NCBI GenBank assembly: GCA_934234185.1
Contig: CAKQHO010000053.1
Location: 1-20,247 of the forward strand
DNA length: 20,247 nt
Direction: 5' to 3'
Source: an uncultured Psychrobacillus sp.
GTDB taxonomy: Bacteria; Bacillota; Bacilli; Bacillales_A; Planococcaceae
How positions within the stretch are numbered: the stretch's first letter is position 1; every line of letters starts with the position of its first letter. Below are positions 1 to 7,343 of this stretch, in pieces. The notes below the pieces were generated by a model, which saw nothing but the letters and a program-made list of their open reading frames with translations, was not told the DNA's origin and did not search any database. The translations under genes and the position numbers were made by a program.

Positions 1-19
1 TGATTTAGGAGAGGTAAAT

Positions 20-484
20 ATGAGGTGCCCAGCTTGTCAGTTTAACGGAACGAAAGTTGTCGATTCACGTCCAGTGGATGACAATAAAGCAATTAGAAGA
101 AGAAGGGAATGTGAGGATTGCGGTTTTCGTTTTACTACATTTGAAAAGGTAGAGGAAACCCCACTAATCGTAGTGAAAAAGGACGGTTCACGTGAGGAAT
201 TTAGTCGAGAAAAGGTATTGCGCGGACTTATTCGAGCTTGTGAAAAGAGACCTGTTGCGCTGGATCAATTAGAGGATGTCGTTTTTTTTATTGAAAAGGA
301 GCTTAGAAGAACAGGGAACTCGGAAATCAAGTCTGAAGAGGTTGGAGAAAAGGTAATGGACAAGCTTGCTGAAATAGATGAGGTAGCCTATGTACGTTTC
401 GCTTCTGTTTATCGTCAATTCAAGGATATTAATGTGTTTATTGATGAACTAAAGGAAATACTAAAAAAGAATCCTTCGCTATAA
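20..484 (+). CDS. nrdR: Transcriptional repressor NrdR
   Basis: This is the 154-residue repressor of ribonucleotide reductase genes. It senses ATP/dATP and binds NrdR boxes upstream of nrd operons. The N-terminus carries the zinc ribbon, with Cys3/Cys6 and Cys31/Cys34 followed by an aromatic Gly-Phe-Arg-Phe stretch. Residues of about 46-136 form the ATP-cone domain, starting at the Val-Lys-Lys-Asp-Gly segment. Length is normal for the family. The ATG at 20 is preceded by a good Shine-Dalgarno, AGGAGAGG. It sits 24 bases upstream of dnaB and leads a replication operon, the same arrangement as nrdR (ytcG)-dnaB-dnaI in B. subtilis. The promoter must lie upstream of the window. Identification is firm. 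Confidence 0.96.
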   Translation: MRCPACQFNGTKVVDSRPVDDNKAIRRRRECEDCGFRFTTFEKVEETPLIVVKKDGSREEFSREKVLRGLIRACEKRPVALDQLEDVVFFIEKELRRTGNSEIKSEEVGEKVMDKLAEIDEVAYVRFASVYRQFKDINVFIDELKEILKKNPSL

Positions 485-508
485 CAAAGGAGAGTAGGTG
501 AATAGAAC

Positions 509-1858
509 ATGTTATATAAAGAGCTGAATCCTACTGATTCATATAAAATTCGCTTGCCATATTCTTTTTCGGACTATGATCGTCAACTATTAACGTTGTT
601 TTATCAGCCTCTAGTTGGTGCAGAAGGGATAAGTCTATATTTAACTCTATGGGCAGATGGAGAATTAAAAGAAGATAACGGATGGGCACACTATCACTTA
701 ATGAACGTATTAGGTGTGTCGCTAGGAAAAATCTTTCAAGCTAGAATATCCCTAGAAGCAATCGGCTTGCTGAAAACGTGGCAAAAGTCAGATGAAAACG
801 GTAGAATGTTTTACTATGAATTAGAAGCTCCTCTAGACCCCGAATCCTTTTTAAAGGATCCCTTGCTATCGATGTTTTTGCTAAACAAGATAGGGGAACA
901 AGCATATAAACAGCTACGAAGCAGATACATACAAAAGGCTGGCTGGAATGAAGGATACAGAGAGGTATCTCGAACGTTTTTAGATGTCTTTAAGCCGTCT
1001 ACAAAAGGCGAAAGTGCGATTTCTATAGAAGAGGAGTATCAGTCTAAAAGAAAAACTGGAAAAATACCCTTTTACTATGAAAACTTCGACTTTGCTTTAT
1101 TGCAGGAGGGTTTATCGGAGCAGCTAGTGCCTAAATCCGCTCTATCGTTTGAGGCGAAGGAGATAATTTCGAAACTAGCATATCTTTACAATTTAGGACC
1201 AATCGAAATGCAAAAAGTGGTCATTTTGGCTTTGGATGAGGAGCTACGTCTTTCAGAGGCAAGACTTACTAAAGCTTGTGCGGAATATTATAAGCTGACT
1301 GTTTCTAAAACTGCTCCCGTACTAGAAAAAATTCAACCAAACGTGACTGTTCCGATACCTGAAAAGCAAATGACCAAGGAAGAGGAGCTGCTTTTTTATT
1401 TGGAAAACACGCCACCAGTTGTGGTGTTAAAGGATATAGCGAATGGAAAAGAGCCAATCCTGGCAGATGTTCAGTTAGCGAATTATTTTGTAACTCACTA
1501 CAATATGCCTATGGGTGTGGTGAATGTTCTGCTACAATATGTCTTGCTACGAACAGACATGAAGCTAACAAAAAATTATGCAGAAAAGATAGCTTCTCAC
1601 TGGATGCGTAAGGATGTAAAAACCGCAAAGGAAGCAATGGAGCTTGCTCGAAACGAGCATGAACAATATCTTAAATGGAAAAACGAAGGTCCCAGCACGA
1701 AAACATATACGAAAAAGCCTACTAGAGAAGAAAAGGTGCCAGACTGGTTTTATAAAAAGGATGGTCAGCTTAAACAATCTGGTAAGGAAACGAATGGTAT
1801 TCAAGATATCGATGCTGAGCGTGAAAAGCTAATGGCTGAACTAGGTATAAAAAGGTAG
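509..1858 (+). CDS. dnaB: Replication initiation and membrane attachment protein DnaB
   Basis: This is the 449-residue Bacillales DnaB. It is not the replicative helicase, but the DnaD-like protein that works with DnaD and DnaI to load the helicase at oriC and at restart sites, and is associated with the membrane. The N-terminal winged-helix-type region covers about residues 1-110. The C-terminal DnaB/DnaD domain 2 covers about 290-385 and contains the family YxxxIxxxW motif at Tyr357, Ile361 and Trp365. The tail after about 390 is charged and probably disordered. AAAGGAGAG lies before the ATG, at a slightly long spacing. The stop is 10 bases before dnaI, so the two are surely cotranscribed and probably translationally linked. 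Confidence 0.94.
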   Translation: MLYKELNPTDSYKIRLPYSFSDYDRQLLTLFYQPLVGAEGISLYLTLWADGELKEDNGWAHYHLMNVLGVSLGKIFQARISLEAIGLLKTWQKSDENGRMFYYELEAPLDPESFLKDPLLSMFLLNKIGEQAYKQLRSRYIQKAGWNEGYREVSRTFLDVFKPSTKGESAISIEEEYQSKRKTGKIPFYYENFDFALLQEGLSEQLVPKSALSFEAKEIISKLAYLYNLGPIEMQKVVILALDEELRLSEARLTKACAEYYKLTVSKTAPVLEKIQPNVTVPIPEKQMTKEEELLFYLENTPPVVVLKDIANGKEPILADVQLANYFVTHYNMPMGVVNVLLQYVLLRTDMKLTKNYAEKIASHWMRKDVKTAKEAMELARNEHEQYLKWKNEGPSTKTYTKKPTREEKVPDWFYKKDGQLKQSGKETNGIQDIDAEREKLMAELGIKR

Positions 1859-1868
1859 GTGAAATTAG

Positions 1869-2807
1869 ATGGAACGGATAAATGAAACGCTTAAGAGAGT
1901 AATTACTCCTGAAATTTCCTCTAAGTTAGATGAGCTGCAGCGTGAGGTACTAGAGGATCCTGAAATCCAGAAGTTTATAGAGGAAAATGCAGAGTCCCTT
2001 TCCAAGCAAATTGTCAGTAGAAGCTTAAATAAGCTATATGAATTTAAGTCTCAGTCGCATCATTGTGTTGACTGCCCCTCATTGGGGGAATGCGTTAATT
2101 TAATGAAGGGTTATGAACCAAAGCTAGTTTTAGATCGGAACCTCATTGATACAGAATATATCCGCTGTAAGCGAGGAGTAATTGAGGATGAACGACGCAA
2201 AGTTTCTTCCATGATAGATAGTATGCATATGCCAAAAGAAGTAATGGAGGCTAGTTTATCTAGTATTGACCTAGAGGACGGAAGTAGAGTGGTAGCAGTC
2301 CGTGCATCAAAGGATTTCCTAAATGAGTGGGAGAAAACGAATGTTTTACCCGCAAAGGGCTTATATATTCACGGGAAATTTGGAGTTGGAAAGTCTTACT
2401 TACTTGGTGCTCTTGCAAACGAATTGGCTGCCAGGCATATACATTCGGTGGTCATCTATGTACCAGAATTTTTACGAGAAATGAAGCAAGCTATTCAAGA
2501 CCACTCCTTGTCTGAAAAAATTGAATTTGTGAAAAAGGCTCCAGTTCTCATGTTAGATGATATTGGAGCAGAAGCTATGACAAGTTGGACGCGAGACGAG
2601 ATTATTGGCACGATCCTGCATTATAGAATGTCGGAACGTTTACCTACTTTCATGACATCTAATTTTAATTATGAAGAGTTAGAACACCATCTTTCCGTGA
2701 CTCAAAGAGGTGAAAAAGAGGTCGTTAAGGCAGGGCGTATTATGGAACGCATACGAACTTTAACGAAGCCTATTGCTCTGCACGGCAAGAATTGGAGAGA
2801 GTTATAA
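1869..2807 (+). CDS. dnaI: Helicase loader DnaI (AAA+ ATPase)
   Basis: This is the 312-residue primosomal protein that loads the replicative hexameric helicase onto DNA. The N-terminal region holds a likely zinc-binding cluster, Cys66, Cys69, Cys75 and Cys100, as expected for the helicase-binding domain. The C-terminal AAA+ domain has Walker A at 169-176 (Gly169, Lys175, Ser176) and Walker B ending in Asp230-Asp231. A sensor-1-like Thr-Ser-Asn lies at about 263-265, and the conserved Arg-rich segment follows at about 280-297. The start is preceded by AGGTG 8 bases upstream. It is the last gene of the nrdR-dnaB-dnaI operon. No strong terminator follows; a sigma-A promoter for thrS begins 20 bases after the stop. 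Confidence 0.95.
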   Translation: MERINETLKRVITPEISSKLDELQREVLEDPEIQKFIEENAESLSKQIVSRSLNKLYEFKSQSHHCVDCPSLGECVNLMKGYEPKLVLDRNLIDTEYIRCKRGVIEDERRKVSSMIDSMHMPKEVMEASLSSIDLEDGSRVVAVRASKDFLNEWEKTNVLPAKGLYIHGKFGVGKSYLLGALANELAARHIHSVVIYVPEFLREMKQAIQDHSLSEKIEFVKKAPVLMLDDIGAEAMTSWTRDEIIGTILHYRMSERLPTFMTSNFNYEELEHHLSVTQRGEKEVVKAGRIMERIRTLTKPIALHGKNWREL

Positions 2808-2827
2808 GATAATTTGCTTGAATAGGG

Positions 2828-2856
2828 TTGCCAATGTACTTTTCCTGACGTATAAT
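2828..2856 (+). promoter_or_regulatory. Sigma-A promoter of the thrS T-box leader
   Basis: A -35 TTGCCA (2828-2833) and a perfect -10 TATAAT (2851-2856) are separated by 17 bases. Transcription would start near 2863, giving a leader of about 310 bases before the thrS ATG. This fits a T-box-controlled gene with its own promoter. Confidence 0.85.
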
Positions 2857-2867
2857 CATTTTCATAA

Positions 2868-3118
2868 AGAATAAGTAAATGCCTTGATGAGGACAACAAT
2901 CAGTTTGTACGACTTTATAGAGAGAGAAGCCTTGGCTGTAAGCTTCTTAAGTATCGGCAATCGATTTACCACCTCTGAGCAGTGACTGTGAAGAAATATA
3001 GCAGTCAACCGGTCACCGACCCGTTAGTCGATGCAGAGCTTCGTCTATTATTTAATAGACTGAAGAAGGGTGGAACCACGAACGTACCTCGTCCCTTTTA
3101 TAGGGAGGAGGTTTTTTA
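2868..3118 (+). ncRNA. T-box riboswitch upstream of thrS
   Basis: The diagnostic T-box sequence AAGGGTGGAACCACG lies at 3066-3080, just before an intrinsic terminator (3086-3117). A stem III-like hairpin, GTCTATT/AATAGAC, lies shortly upstream at about 3044-3061. Such leaders read tRNA charging: uncharged tRNA pairs its anticodon with a specifier codon and its acceptor end with the T-box bulge, favouring the antiterminator. The downstream gene is threonyl-tRNA synthetase, so a Thr codon is expected. An ACC followed by a purine at 2968-2971 in the 3' half of stem I is the best candidate. I could not fold stem I fully, so the specifier is tentative, whereas the riboswitch class is secure. Confidence 0.93.
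3086..3118 (+). terminator. Intrinsic terminator of the thrS T-box
   Basis: ACCTCGTCCC (3086-3095) pairs with GGGAGGAGGT (3103-3112) with one mismatch and is followed by a T-rich run. The 5' arm can pair alternatively with the T-box sequence as part of the antiterminator, the usual switching arrangement. Confidence 0.88.
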
Positions 3119-3171
3119 TTTTGTAAAAAACTTTCCTATTATCAATCATTTCACATGAAGGAGTGTCACAA

Positions 3172-5106
3172 ATGGCAGAATTAATTAAATTAACATTTCC
3201 TGATGGAGCAGTAAAGGAGTTTCCTGCTGGAACATCTACAGAGGATATAGCACAATCTATCAGCCCTGGCTTACGTAAAAAAGCATTAGCTGGAAAACTA
3301 AGTGGAACTTTAATCGATTTGAAAACTCCCATTACAGAAGACGGGGAAATTGCAATTATTACACCTGAATCAGAAGAAGCATTAGAAATTCTTCGCCACA
3401 GTACTGCACACTTACTTGCTCAAGCGGTAAAGCGTCTATTTAAAGATGTGAAGCTTGGAGTAGGACCGGTAATTGAGGGAGGTTTTTACTATGATGTAGA
3501 TTCTCCAGAGCCAATTACTGCAGATGATTTAGCATTAATTGAAAAAGAAATGAAAAAAATTATTAATGAAAATTTTGAAGTTATTCGTCACGACGTATCT
3601 CGTCAAGAGGCATACAATCGCTTTAAGGAAATTGATGATGAATATAAATTAGAGCTTTTAGAAGCAATACCAGAGGATGAGCAGGTTTCTATCTATGAGC
3701 AAGGTGACTTCTTCGACCTTTGCCGTGGAGTGCATGTTCCGTCTACTGGGAAGCTAAAAGAATTTAAACTACTAAGCATTGCAGGGGCATACTGGCGTGG
3801 AAATAGCGACAATAAAATGCTTCAACGTATTTACGGAACAGCTTTCTTTAAAAAAGAGGATCTTCAAGAGCATCTTCGACTGTTGGAAGAGGCAAAAGAA
3901 CGTGACCATCGTAAAATTGGTAAGGAATTAGATTTATTCATGAACTCACAAAAGGTTGGGCAAGGTCTTCCTTTATGGTTACCAAATGGTGCAACTATTC
4001 GTCGTGTTATTGAGCGCTACATTGTAGACAAGGAATTGAAGCTTGGCTATAAGCATGTGTACACTCCTGTGCTAGGTTCAAAAGAGCTTTATGAGACATC
4101 AGGTCACTGGGATCATTACCAAGATTCTATGTTCCCACCAATGGAAATGGATAACGAAACTCTTGTATTACGCCCAATGAACTGCCCTCACCACATGATG
4201 GTATTTAAAAATGGCATGCATTCATATCGTAATCTTCCATTACGTATAGCAGAGCTTGGAACGATGCACCGCTATGAAATGTCCGGAGCTGTTTCTGGTT
4301 TACAGCGTGTACGTGGGATGACTTTGAATGATGCACATATTTTCGTTCGTCCGGATCAAATCAAAGCTGAGTTCAAAAAGGTAGTAGAGCTAATTGTTTC
4401 TGTTTATAAGGATTTTAACCTAGATGATTATTCGTTCCGTTTATCTTACAGAGATCCAGAGGATACTGAAAAGTACTTTGATGATGATGAAATGTGGGAA
4501 AAAGCACAAAGTATGTTGAAGGAAGCAATGGACGAGCTTGGTTTTAACTACTTTGAGGCAGACGGAGAAGCGGCATTCTATGGTCCAAAATTAGATGTTC
4601 AAGTAAAAACAGCAATTGGGAAAGAAGAAACCCTTTCAACTGTACAGTTGGATTTCTTATTGCCGGAGCGTTTTGACTTAACATATGTAGGGGAAGATGG
4701 TAAGCCTCATCGTCCTGTGGTTATCCACCGTGGAGTCGTTTCTACTATGGAACGCTTTGTTGCTTTCTTAATTGAAGAATATAAAGGGGCATTCCCAACA
4801 TGGTTAGCGCCGGTACAAGTAGAACTTATCCCTGTGTCTAACGAAGTTCATTATGAATATGCAAAAGAAGTAGAAGAAAAATTAGTGGCTGCTGGTTTAC
4901 GAGTAGAAATGGATGATCGAGAAGAGAAACTTGGTTATAAAATTCGTGAGGCACAAATGCAAAAAATCCCTTACATGCTAGTATTGGGAGATAAAGAATT
5001 AGAAGCTGGAACAGTAAATGTTCGTAAATATGGAGAACAGAAATCCGAAAGTATTCCTTTCGATGAGTTCCTAGCTCGTCTTACAGAAGAAATTACACAT
5101 GTGTAA
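3172..5106 (+). CDS. thrS: Threonyl-tRNA synthetase
   Basis: This 644-residue class II enzyme charges tRNA-Thr with threonine in the cytoplasm. Domain order is TGS (about 3-64), an editing domain with His76, His80, Cys184 and His188, the class II catalytic core (about 265-540), and the anticodon-binding domain (about 545-640). The zinc ligands of the active site are Cys338 in MNCPHH, His389 and His519. The start is ATG 3172, because GAAGGAG (3157-3163) lies 8 bases upstream. A GTG at 3163 in the same frame overlaps this ribosome site and is rejected. Expression is controlled by the T-box leader. The next promoter starts 10 bases after the stop. Confidence 0.97.
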   Translation: MAELIKLTFPDGAVKEFPAGTSTEDIAQSISPGLRKKALAGKLSGTLIDLKTPITEDGEIAIITPESEEALEILRHSTAHLLAQAVKRLFKDVKLGVGPVIEGGFYYDVDSPEPITADDLALIEKEMKKIINENFEVIRHDVSRQEAYNRFKEIDDEYKLELLEAIPEDEQVSIYEQGDFFDLCRGVHVPSTGKLKEFKLLSIAGAYWRGNSDNKMLQRIYGTAFFKKEDLQEHLRLLEEAKERDHRKIGKELDLFMNSQKVGQGLPLWLPNGATIRRVIERYIVDKELKLGYKHVYTPVLGSKELYETSGHWDHYQDSMFPPMEMDNETLVLRPMNCPHHMMVFKNGMHSYRNLPLRIAELGTMHRYEMSGAVSGLQRVRGMTLNDAHIFVRPDQIKAEFKKVVELIVSVYKDFNLDDYSFRLSYRDPEDTEKYFDDDEMWEKAQSMLKEAMDELGFNYFEADGEAAFYGPKLDVQVKTAIGKEETLSTVQLDFLLPERFDLTYVGEDGKPHRPVVIHRGVVSTMERFVAFLIEEYKGAFPTWLAPVQVELIPVSNEVHYEYAKEVEEKLVAAGLRVEMDDREEKLGYKIREAQMQKIPYMLVLGDKELEAGTVNVRKYGEQKSESIPFDEFLARLTEEITHV

Positions 5107-5115
5107 ACATAGCTG

Positions 5116-5144
5116 TTGACATAGTATCTTCTGGATGGTATAGT
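5116..5144 (+). promoter_or_regulatory. Sigma-A promoter of the infC-rpmI-rplT operon
   Basis: A perfect -35 TTGACA (5116-5121) and -10 TATAGT (5139-5144) are spaced by 17 bases. This is close to ideal and fits a strong, ribosome-related transcript. Predicted start is near 5151, leaving about 250 bases of leader. Confidence 0.9.
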
Positions 5145-5150
5145 TATTAA

Positions 5151-5310
5151 GGTTATTGAATACAAGTTTGTGGTATAAGAAGAGGCTGCCCGCTTCTCAC
5201 CTGCTCGACACCTTAAGTTGTTGACTGGTAAGCACACGATCGACTGTAACATGCAGTGAGCTGCATGTTCTCATATCGGCGGGCAGACAATTATGTCTGC
5301 TCGCTTTTTT
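5151..5310 (+). ncRNA. L20-type ribosomal protein leader (attenuator) before infC
   Basis: The leader of the infC-rpmI-rplT operon contains an intrinsic terminator (5279-5310), a local hairpin AACATGCAG/CTGCATGTT (5248-5256 with 5261-5269), and an upstream segment CTGCCCGC (5186-5193). That segment is exactly complementary to GCGGGCAG (5279-5286), the 5' arm of the terminator. The long-range pairing and the terminator therefore exclude each other. In B. subtilis this operon is autoregulated by ribosomal protein L20 binding its leader and promoting termination. The position, the gene order and this switch support the same mechanism here, which is inferred rather than proven. Confidence 0.82.
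5279..5310 (+). terminator. Attenuator terminator of the L20 leader
   Basis: GCGGGCAGACA (5279-5289) pairs with TGTCTGCTCGC (5294-5304), 11 pairs including one G-U, with a 4-base loop and a run of six T. It lies 89 bases before the infC start, so it is a regulated attenuator rather than the end of thrS. Confidence 0.9.
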
Positions 5311-5398
5311 AATGGATCGCAAACGGCGTAACTAATTCGTTTCTACGGAATTTATGCCCAAACCATGTATTCGCGACAATATCTGGAGGTGGATTGTT

Positions 5399-5917
5399 AT
5401 TAGCAAAGACATGTATGTGAACGATGGCATTCGAGCACGCGAGCTACGCGTTATTGACCAAAATGGAGAACAATTAGGTTTAAAAACTCGTAATGAAGCA
5501 CTTGAAATTGCAGGTCGTGTAAATTTGGATCTTGTCCTTGTGGCTCCTCAAGCCAAGCCGCCGGTCGCTCGTATCATGGACTATGGTAAATTCAAATTTG
5601 AGCAGCAAAAAAAAGACCGCGAAGTTCGTAAAAATCAAAAGGTCATTGTTATAAAAGAGGTTCGCTTGAGCCCAACAATTGATGAACACGATTTCCAAAC
5701 GAAATTAAAAAACGCGATCAAGTTCCTTGAAAAGGGAGACAAAGTGAAAGCATCTATCCGTTTTAAAGGACGCGCGATTACTCATAAAGAGATTGGTCAA
5801 CGTGTATTAGATAGATTTGCTGAAGCTTGTGCGGAAGTATCCACGATCGAAGCTAAACCGAAAATGGATGGCCGTAGCATGTTCTTGGTGCTAGCACCTA
5901 AGAACGAAAAACAGTAA
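5399..5917 (+). CDS. infC: Translation initiation factor IF-3, AUU start codon
   Basis: This 172-residue factor binds the 30S subunit, prevents premature 50S joining and checks the start codon. The N-terminal domain is at about 1-75, followed by a Lys-rich linker and the C-terminal domain, including the Phe-Lys-Gly-Arg and Met-Asp-Gly-Arg segments. The start is best placed at ATT 5399, giving Met-Ser-Lys-Asp. GGAGGTG (5385-5391) is 7 bases upstream, and the length then equals the family norm. An in-frame ATG at 5354 has no ribosome site and would add 15 non-conserved residues. An in-frame ATG at 5414 would cut conserved residues. AUU initiation is well established for E. coli infC, where IF-3 discriminates against its own start codon and so limits its synthesis. 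Confidence 0.92.
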   Translation: MSKDMYVNDGIRARELRVIDQNGEQLGLKTRNEALEIAGRVNLDLVLVAPQAKPPVARIMDYGKFKFEQQKKDREVRKNQKVIVIKEVRLSPTIDEHDFQTKLKNAIKFLEKGDKVKASIRFKGRAITHKEIGQRVLDRFAEACAEVSTIEAKPKMDGRSMFLVLAPKNEKQ

Positions 5918-5947
5918 TAGAGTATAATTGTTTAGGAGGAATTCGAC

Positions 5948-6148
5948 ATGCCGAAAATGAAAACTCACCGTGGAGCTGCGAAGCGTTTCAAAAAAACTGG
6001 TACTGGTAAATTAAAACATGACCGTGCTTTTGGAAGCCATTTATTCGCTAACAAATCTACTAAAGCTAAACGTCATTTACGTAAAACTAAAGTAGTATCT
6101 TCAGGCGATTACAAACGCATCAAAACTTTACTTACTTACATGAAATAA
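5948..6148 (+). CDS. rpmI: 50S ribosomal protein L35
   Basis: This is the 66-residue, strongly basic large-subunit protein, at the usual family length. It begins Met-Pro-Lys-Met-Lys-Thr-His, with the conserved Ala-Ala-Lys-Arg-Phe-Lys stretch and a Lys-Arg-His-Leu-Arg segment in the second half. TTAGGAGGAATT provides an excellent ribosome site. It lies 30 bases after infC and 45 bases before rplT, in the conserved infC-rpmI-rplT order. Confidence 0.98.
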   Translation: MPKMKTHRGAAKRFKKTGTGKLKHDRAFGSHLFANKSTKAKRHLRKTKVVSSGDYKRIKTLLTYMK

Positions 6149-6193
6149 TAAGAGAAACTTAAATATTCGATAGAATAGCAGGAGGTAATGATT

Positions 6194-6553
6194 ATGCCAC
6201 GCGTAAAAGGCGGAACAGTGACGCGCCAGCGTCGTAAAAAGGTATTAAAATTAGCAAAAGGTTATTACGGTTCAAAACATACATTATATAAAGTAGCAAA
6301 CCAACAGGTTATGAAATCTTTAATGTATGCATACCGTGACCGTCGTCAAAAGAAACGTGATTTCCGTAAATTATGGATCACACGTATCAATGCGGCAGCT
6401 CGTATGAACGGACTTTCTTATAGCCGTTTAATGCACGGATTAAAATTAGCTGAAATCGAAGTTAACCGTAAAATGTTAGCTGATTTAGCTGTAACTGATG
6501 CAGCAGCATTTACTCAATTAGCAGATGCAGCAAAAAAAGCAATAAGTAAATAA
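6194..6553 (+). CDS. rplT: 50S ribosomal protein L20
   Basis: This 119-residue protein binds 23S rRNA early in 50S assembly and is the likely autoregulator of the operon through the infC leader. It begins Met-Pro-Arg-Val-Lys-Gly-Gly-Thr and contains Tyr-Tyr-Gly-Ser-Lys and the long basic helix around residues 45-65. ATG 6194 is chosen because GGAGG (6181-6185) is 8 bases upstream. ATG 6188 in the same frame is only 2 bases from the ribosome site and would add Met-Ile. A strong terminator follows 8 bases after the stop. Confidence 0.98.
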   Translation: MPRVKGGTVTRQRRKKVLKLAKGYYGSKHTLYKVANQQVMKSLMYAYRDRRQKKRDFRKLWITRINAAARMNGLSYSRLMHGLKLAEIEVNRKMLADLAVTDAAAFTQLADAAKKAISK

Positions 6554-6561
6554 GTAATGCC

Positions 6562-6594
6562 AAAGCTGATAGAGGAATTCTATCAGCTTTTTAT
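6562..6594 (+). terminator. Terminator of the infC-rpmI-rplT operon
   Basis: AAAGCTGATAGA (6562-6573) pairs perfectly with TCTATCAGCTTT (6579-6590), a 12-base-pair stem with a 5-base loop, and runs into TTTTTATAT. Confidence 0.92.
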
Positions 6595-6633
6595 ATATGT
6601 AAAAATTTCTTATAGAGGGGATAGGAAGCAAAG

Positions 6634-6918
6634 ATGATAAATGTGATTCTTATTTTTATATTGCTAATGTCCATTTCTGCATTTTTCTTAATGGGATATG
6701 ATAAAGCCCAAGCTAAGAAAAAAGGGTCCAGAGTTTCAGAAAAGACATTATGGACGTTTGCTATTTTCGGAGGAGGAATAGGCGCTTATTTAGGTATGCA
6801 GCTATTCCGACATAAGACAAAGCATACAAATTTTCGAGTTGGATTTTTAATGCTCTTACTGGTATATATATTTTTGATTTTCTGGCTCTTGACGGATAAG
6901 GAATTGGTAATATTTTAA
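6634..6918 (+). CDS. ysdA: DUF1294 small membrane protein YsdA
   Basis: This 94-residue protein has three predicted membrane segments at about 2-20, 37-57 and 68-87. It carries the DUF1294 signatures: Gly-Tyr-Asp-Lys after the first segment, and Phe-Gly-Gly-Gly-Ile-Gly-Ala-Tyr-Leu-Gly ending in a His-Lys-Thr-Lys-His stretch. Its function is not known. It follows rplT as ysdA does in B. subtilis, but here a good terminator separates them, so it probably depends on its own promoter or on read-through. A purine-rich AGGGGATAGGAAG precedes the ATG. In B. subtilis ysdB comes next, whereas here ysdB is 3.3 kb away on the opposite strand. Confidence 0.85.
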   Translation: MINVILIFILLMSISAFFLMGYDKAQAKKKGSRVSEKTLWTFAIFGGGIGAYLGMQLFRHKTKHTNFRVGFLMLLLVYIFLIFWLLTDKELVIF

Positions 6919-7343
6919 AGTGGAAGAAGTGCATTCTTTATGCAAGCTTTCCATGGAAGTAAGAGGATGTTGATCATGAAAACGTTGTCATATGAAATGC
7001 CCCTCTAAGTTATCTCTTCCAATAAGTAAGCCATCGACGCACGGTTATTCGGTGTCGCTACGATGGCTTACTTGCTCTTCTACCATACTTATCTAGTAAT
7101 CGATGCCTATCTCTTCATAATATCAGTTATAAATCCTCATTCTTTTATTTTCTTCCATGATCTCATCGGGTATTAGGACTAACCTACATAGTAAAAATCT
7201 TAGATCGTCGACCCTCACCATATTTTTCATCATTTGAGAAATAGTCATCTGATTCTGTACAGTAAATACATTTAAGTTAAGTATATATTTATGCTTTTCC
7301 TACCTTTGCTTCCTACATTAAAGGATTAATTTTGGTTATGTAA
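6919..7343. other. Gene-poor stretch, probably decayed sequence
   Basis: There is no convincing intact gene here. It contains one long hairpin (7024-7073), a 22-codon open frame at 6940-7008 without family resemblance, and on the minus strand a stop-free stretch of about 57 codons that includes a 41-codon ATG-initiated frame (7123-7248) lacking a ribosome site. It leads directly into a truncated gene, so it looks like remains of lost accessory genes. Confidence 0.5.
7024..7073. repeat. Long perfect inverted repeat (hairpin)
   Basis: AAGTAAGCCATCG (7024-7036) is perfectly repeated in inverse as CGATGGCTTACTT (7061-7073), with 24 bases between that can pair partly. Neither side has a proper T-run, so it is not a standard terminator. 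It may be a remnant of a regulatory or mobile element. Confidence 0.7.

Noticed and set aside
3163..3171. GTG start for thrS, adding three residues
   Set aside because: It overlaps the GAAGGAG ribosome site. ATG 3172 has the correct 8-base spacing and the family N-terminus.
5313..5336. Seven-codon open frame just after the infC attenuator, a possible leader peptide
   Set aside because: It has no ribosome site and lies after the terminator, where a leader peptide could not control attenuation.
5354..5398. ATG 5354 as the infC start
   Set aside because: There is no Shine-Dalgarno, and the 15 added residues are not family-like. The ribosome site GGAGGTG points to ATT 5399.
6940..7008. 22-codon open frame after ysdA
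   Set aside because: It is too short, has no recognisable family and no ribosome site at its first ATG; chance is likely.
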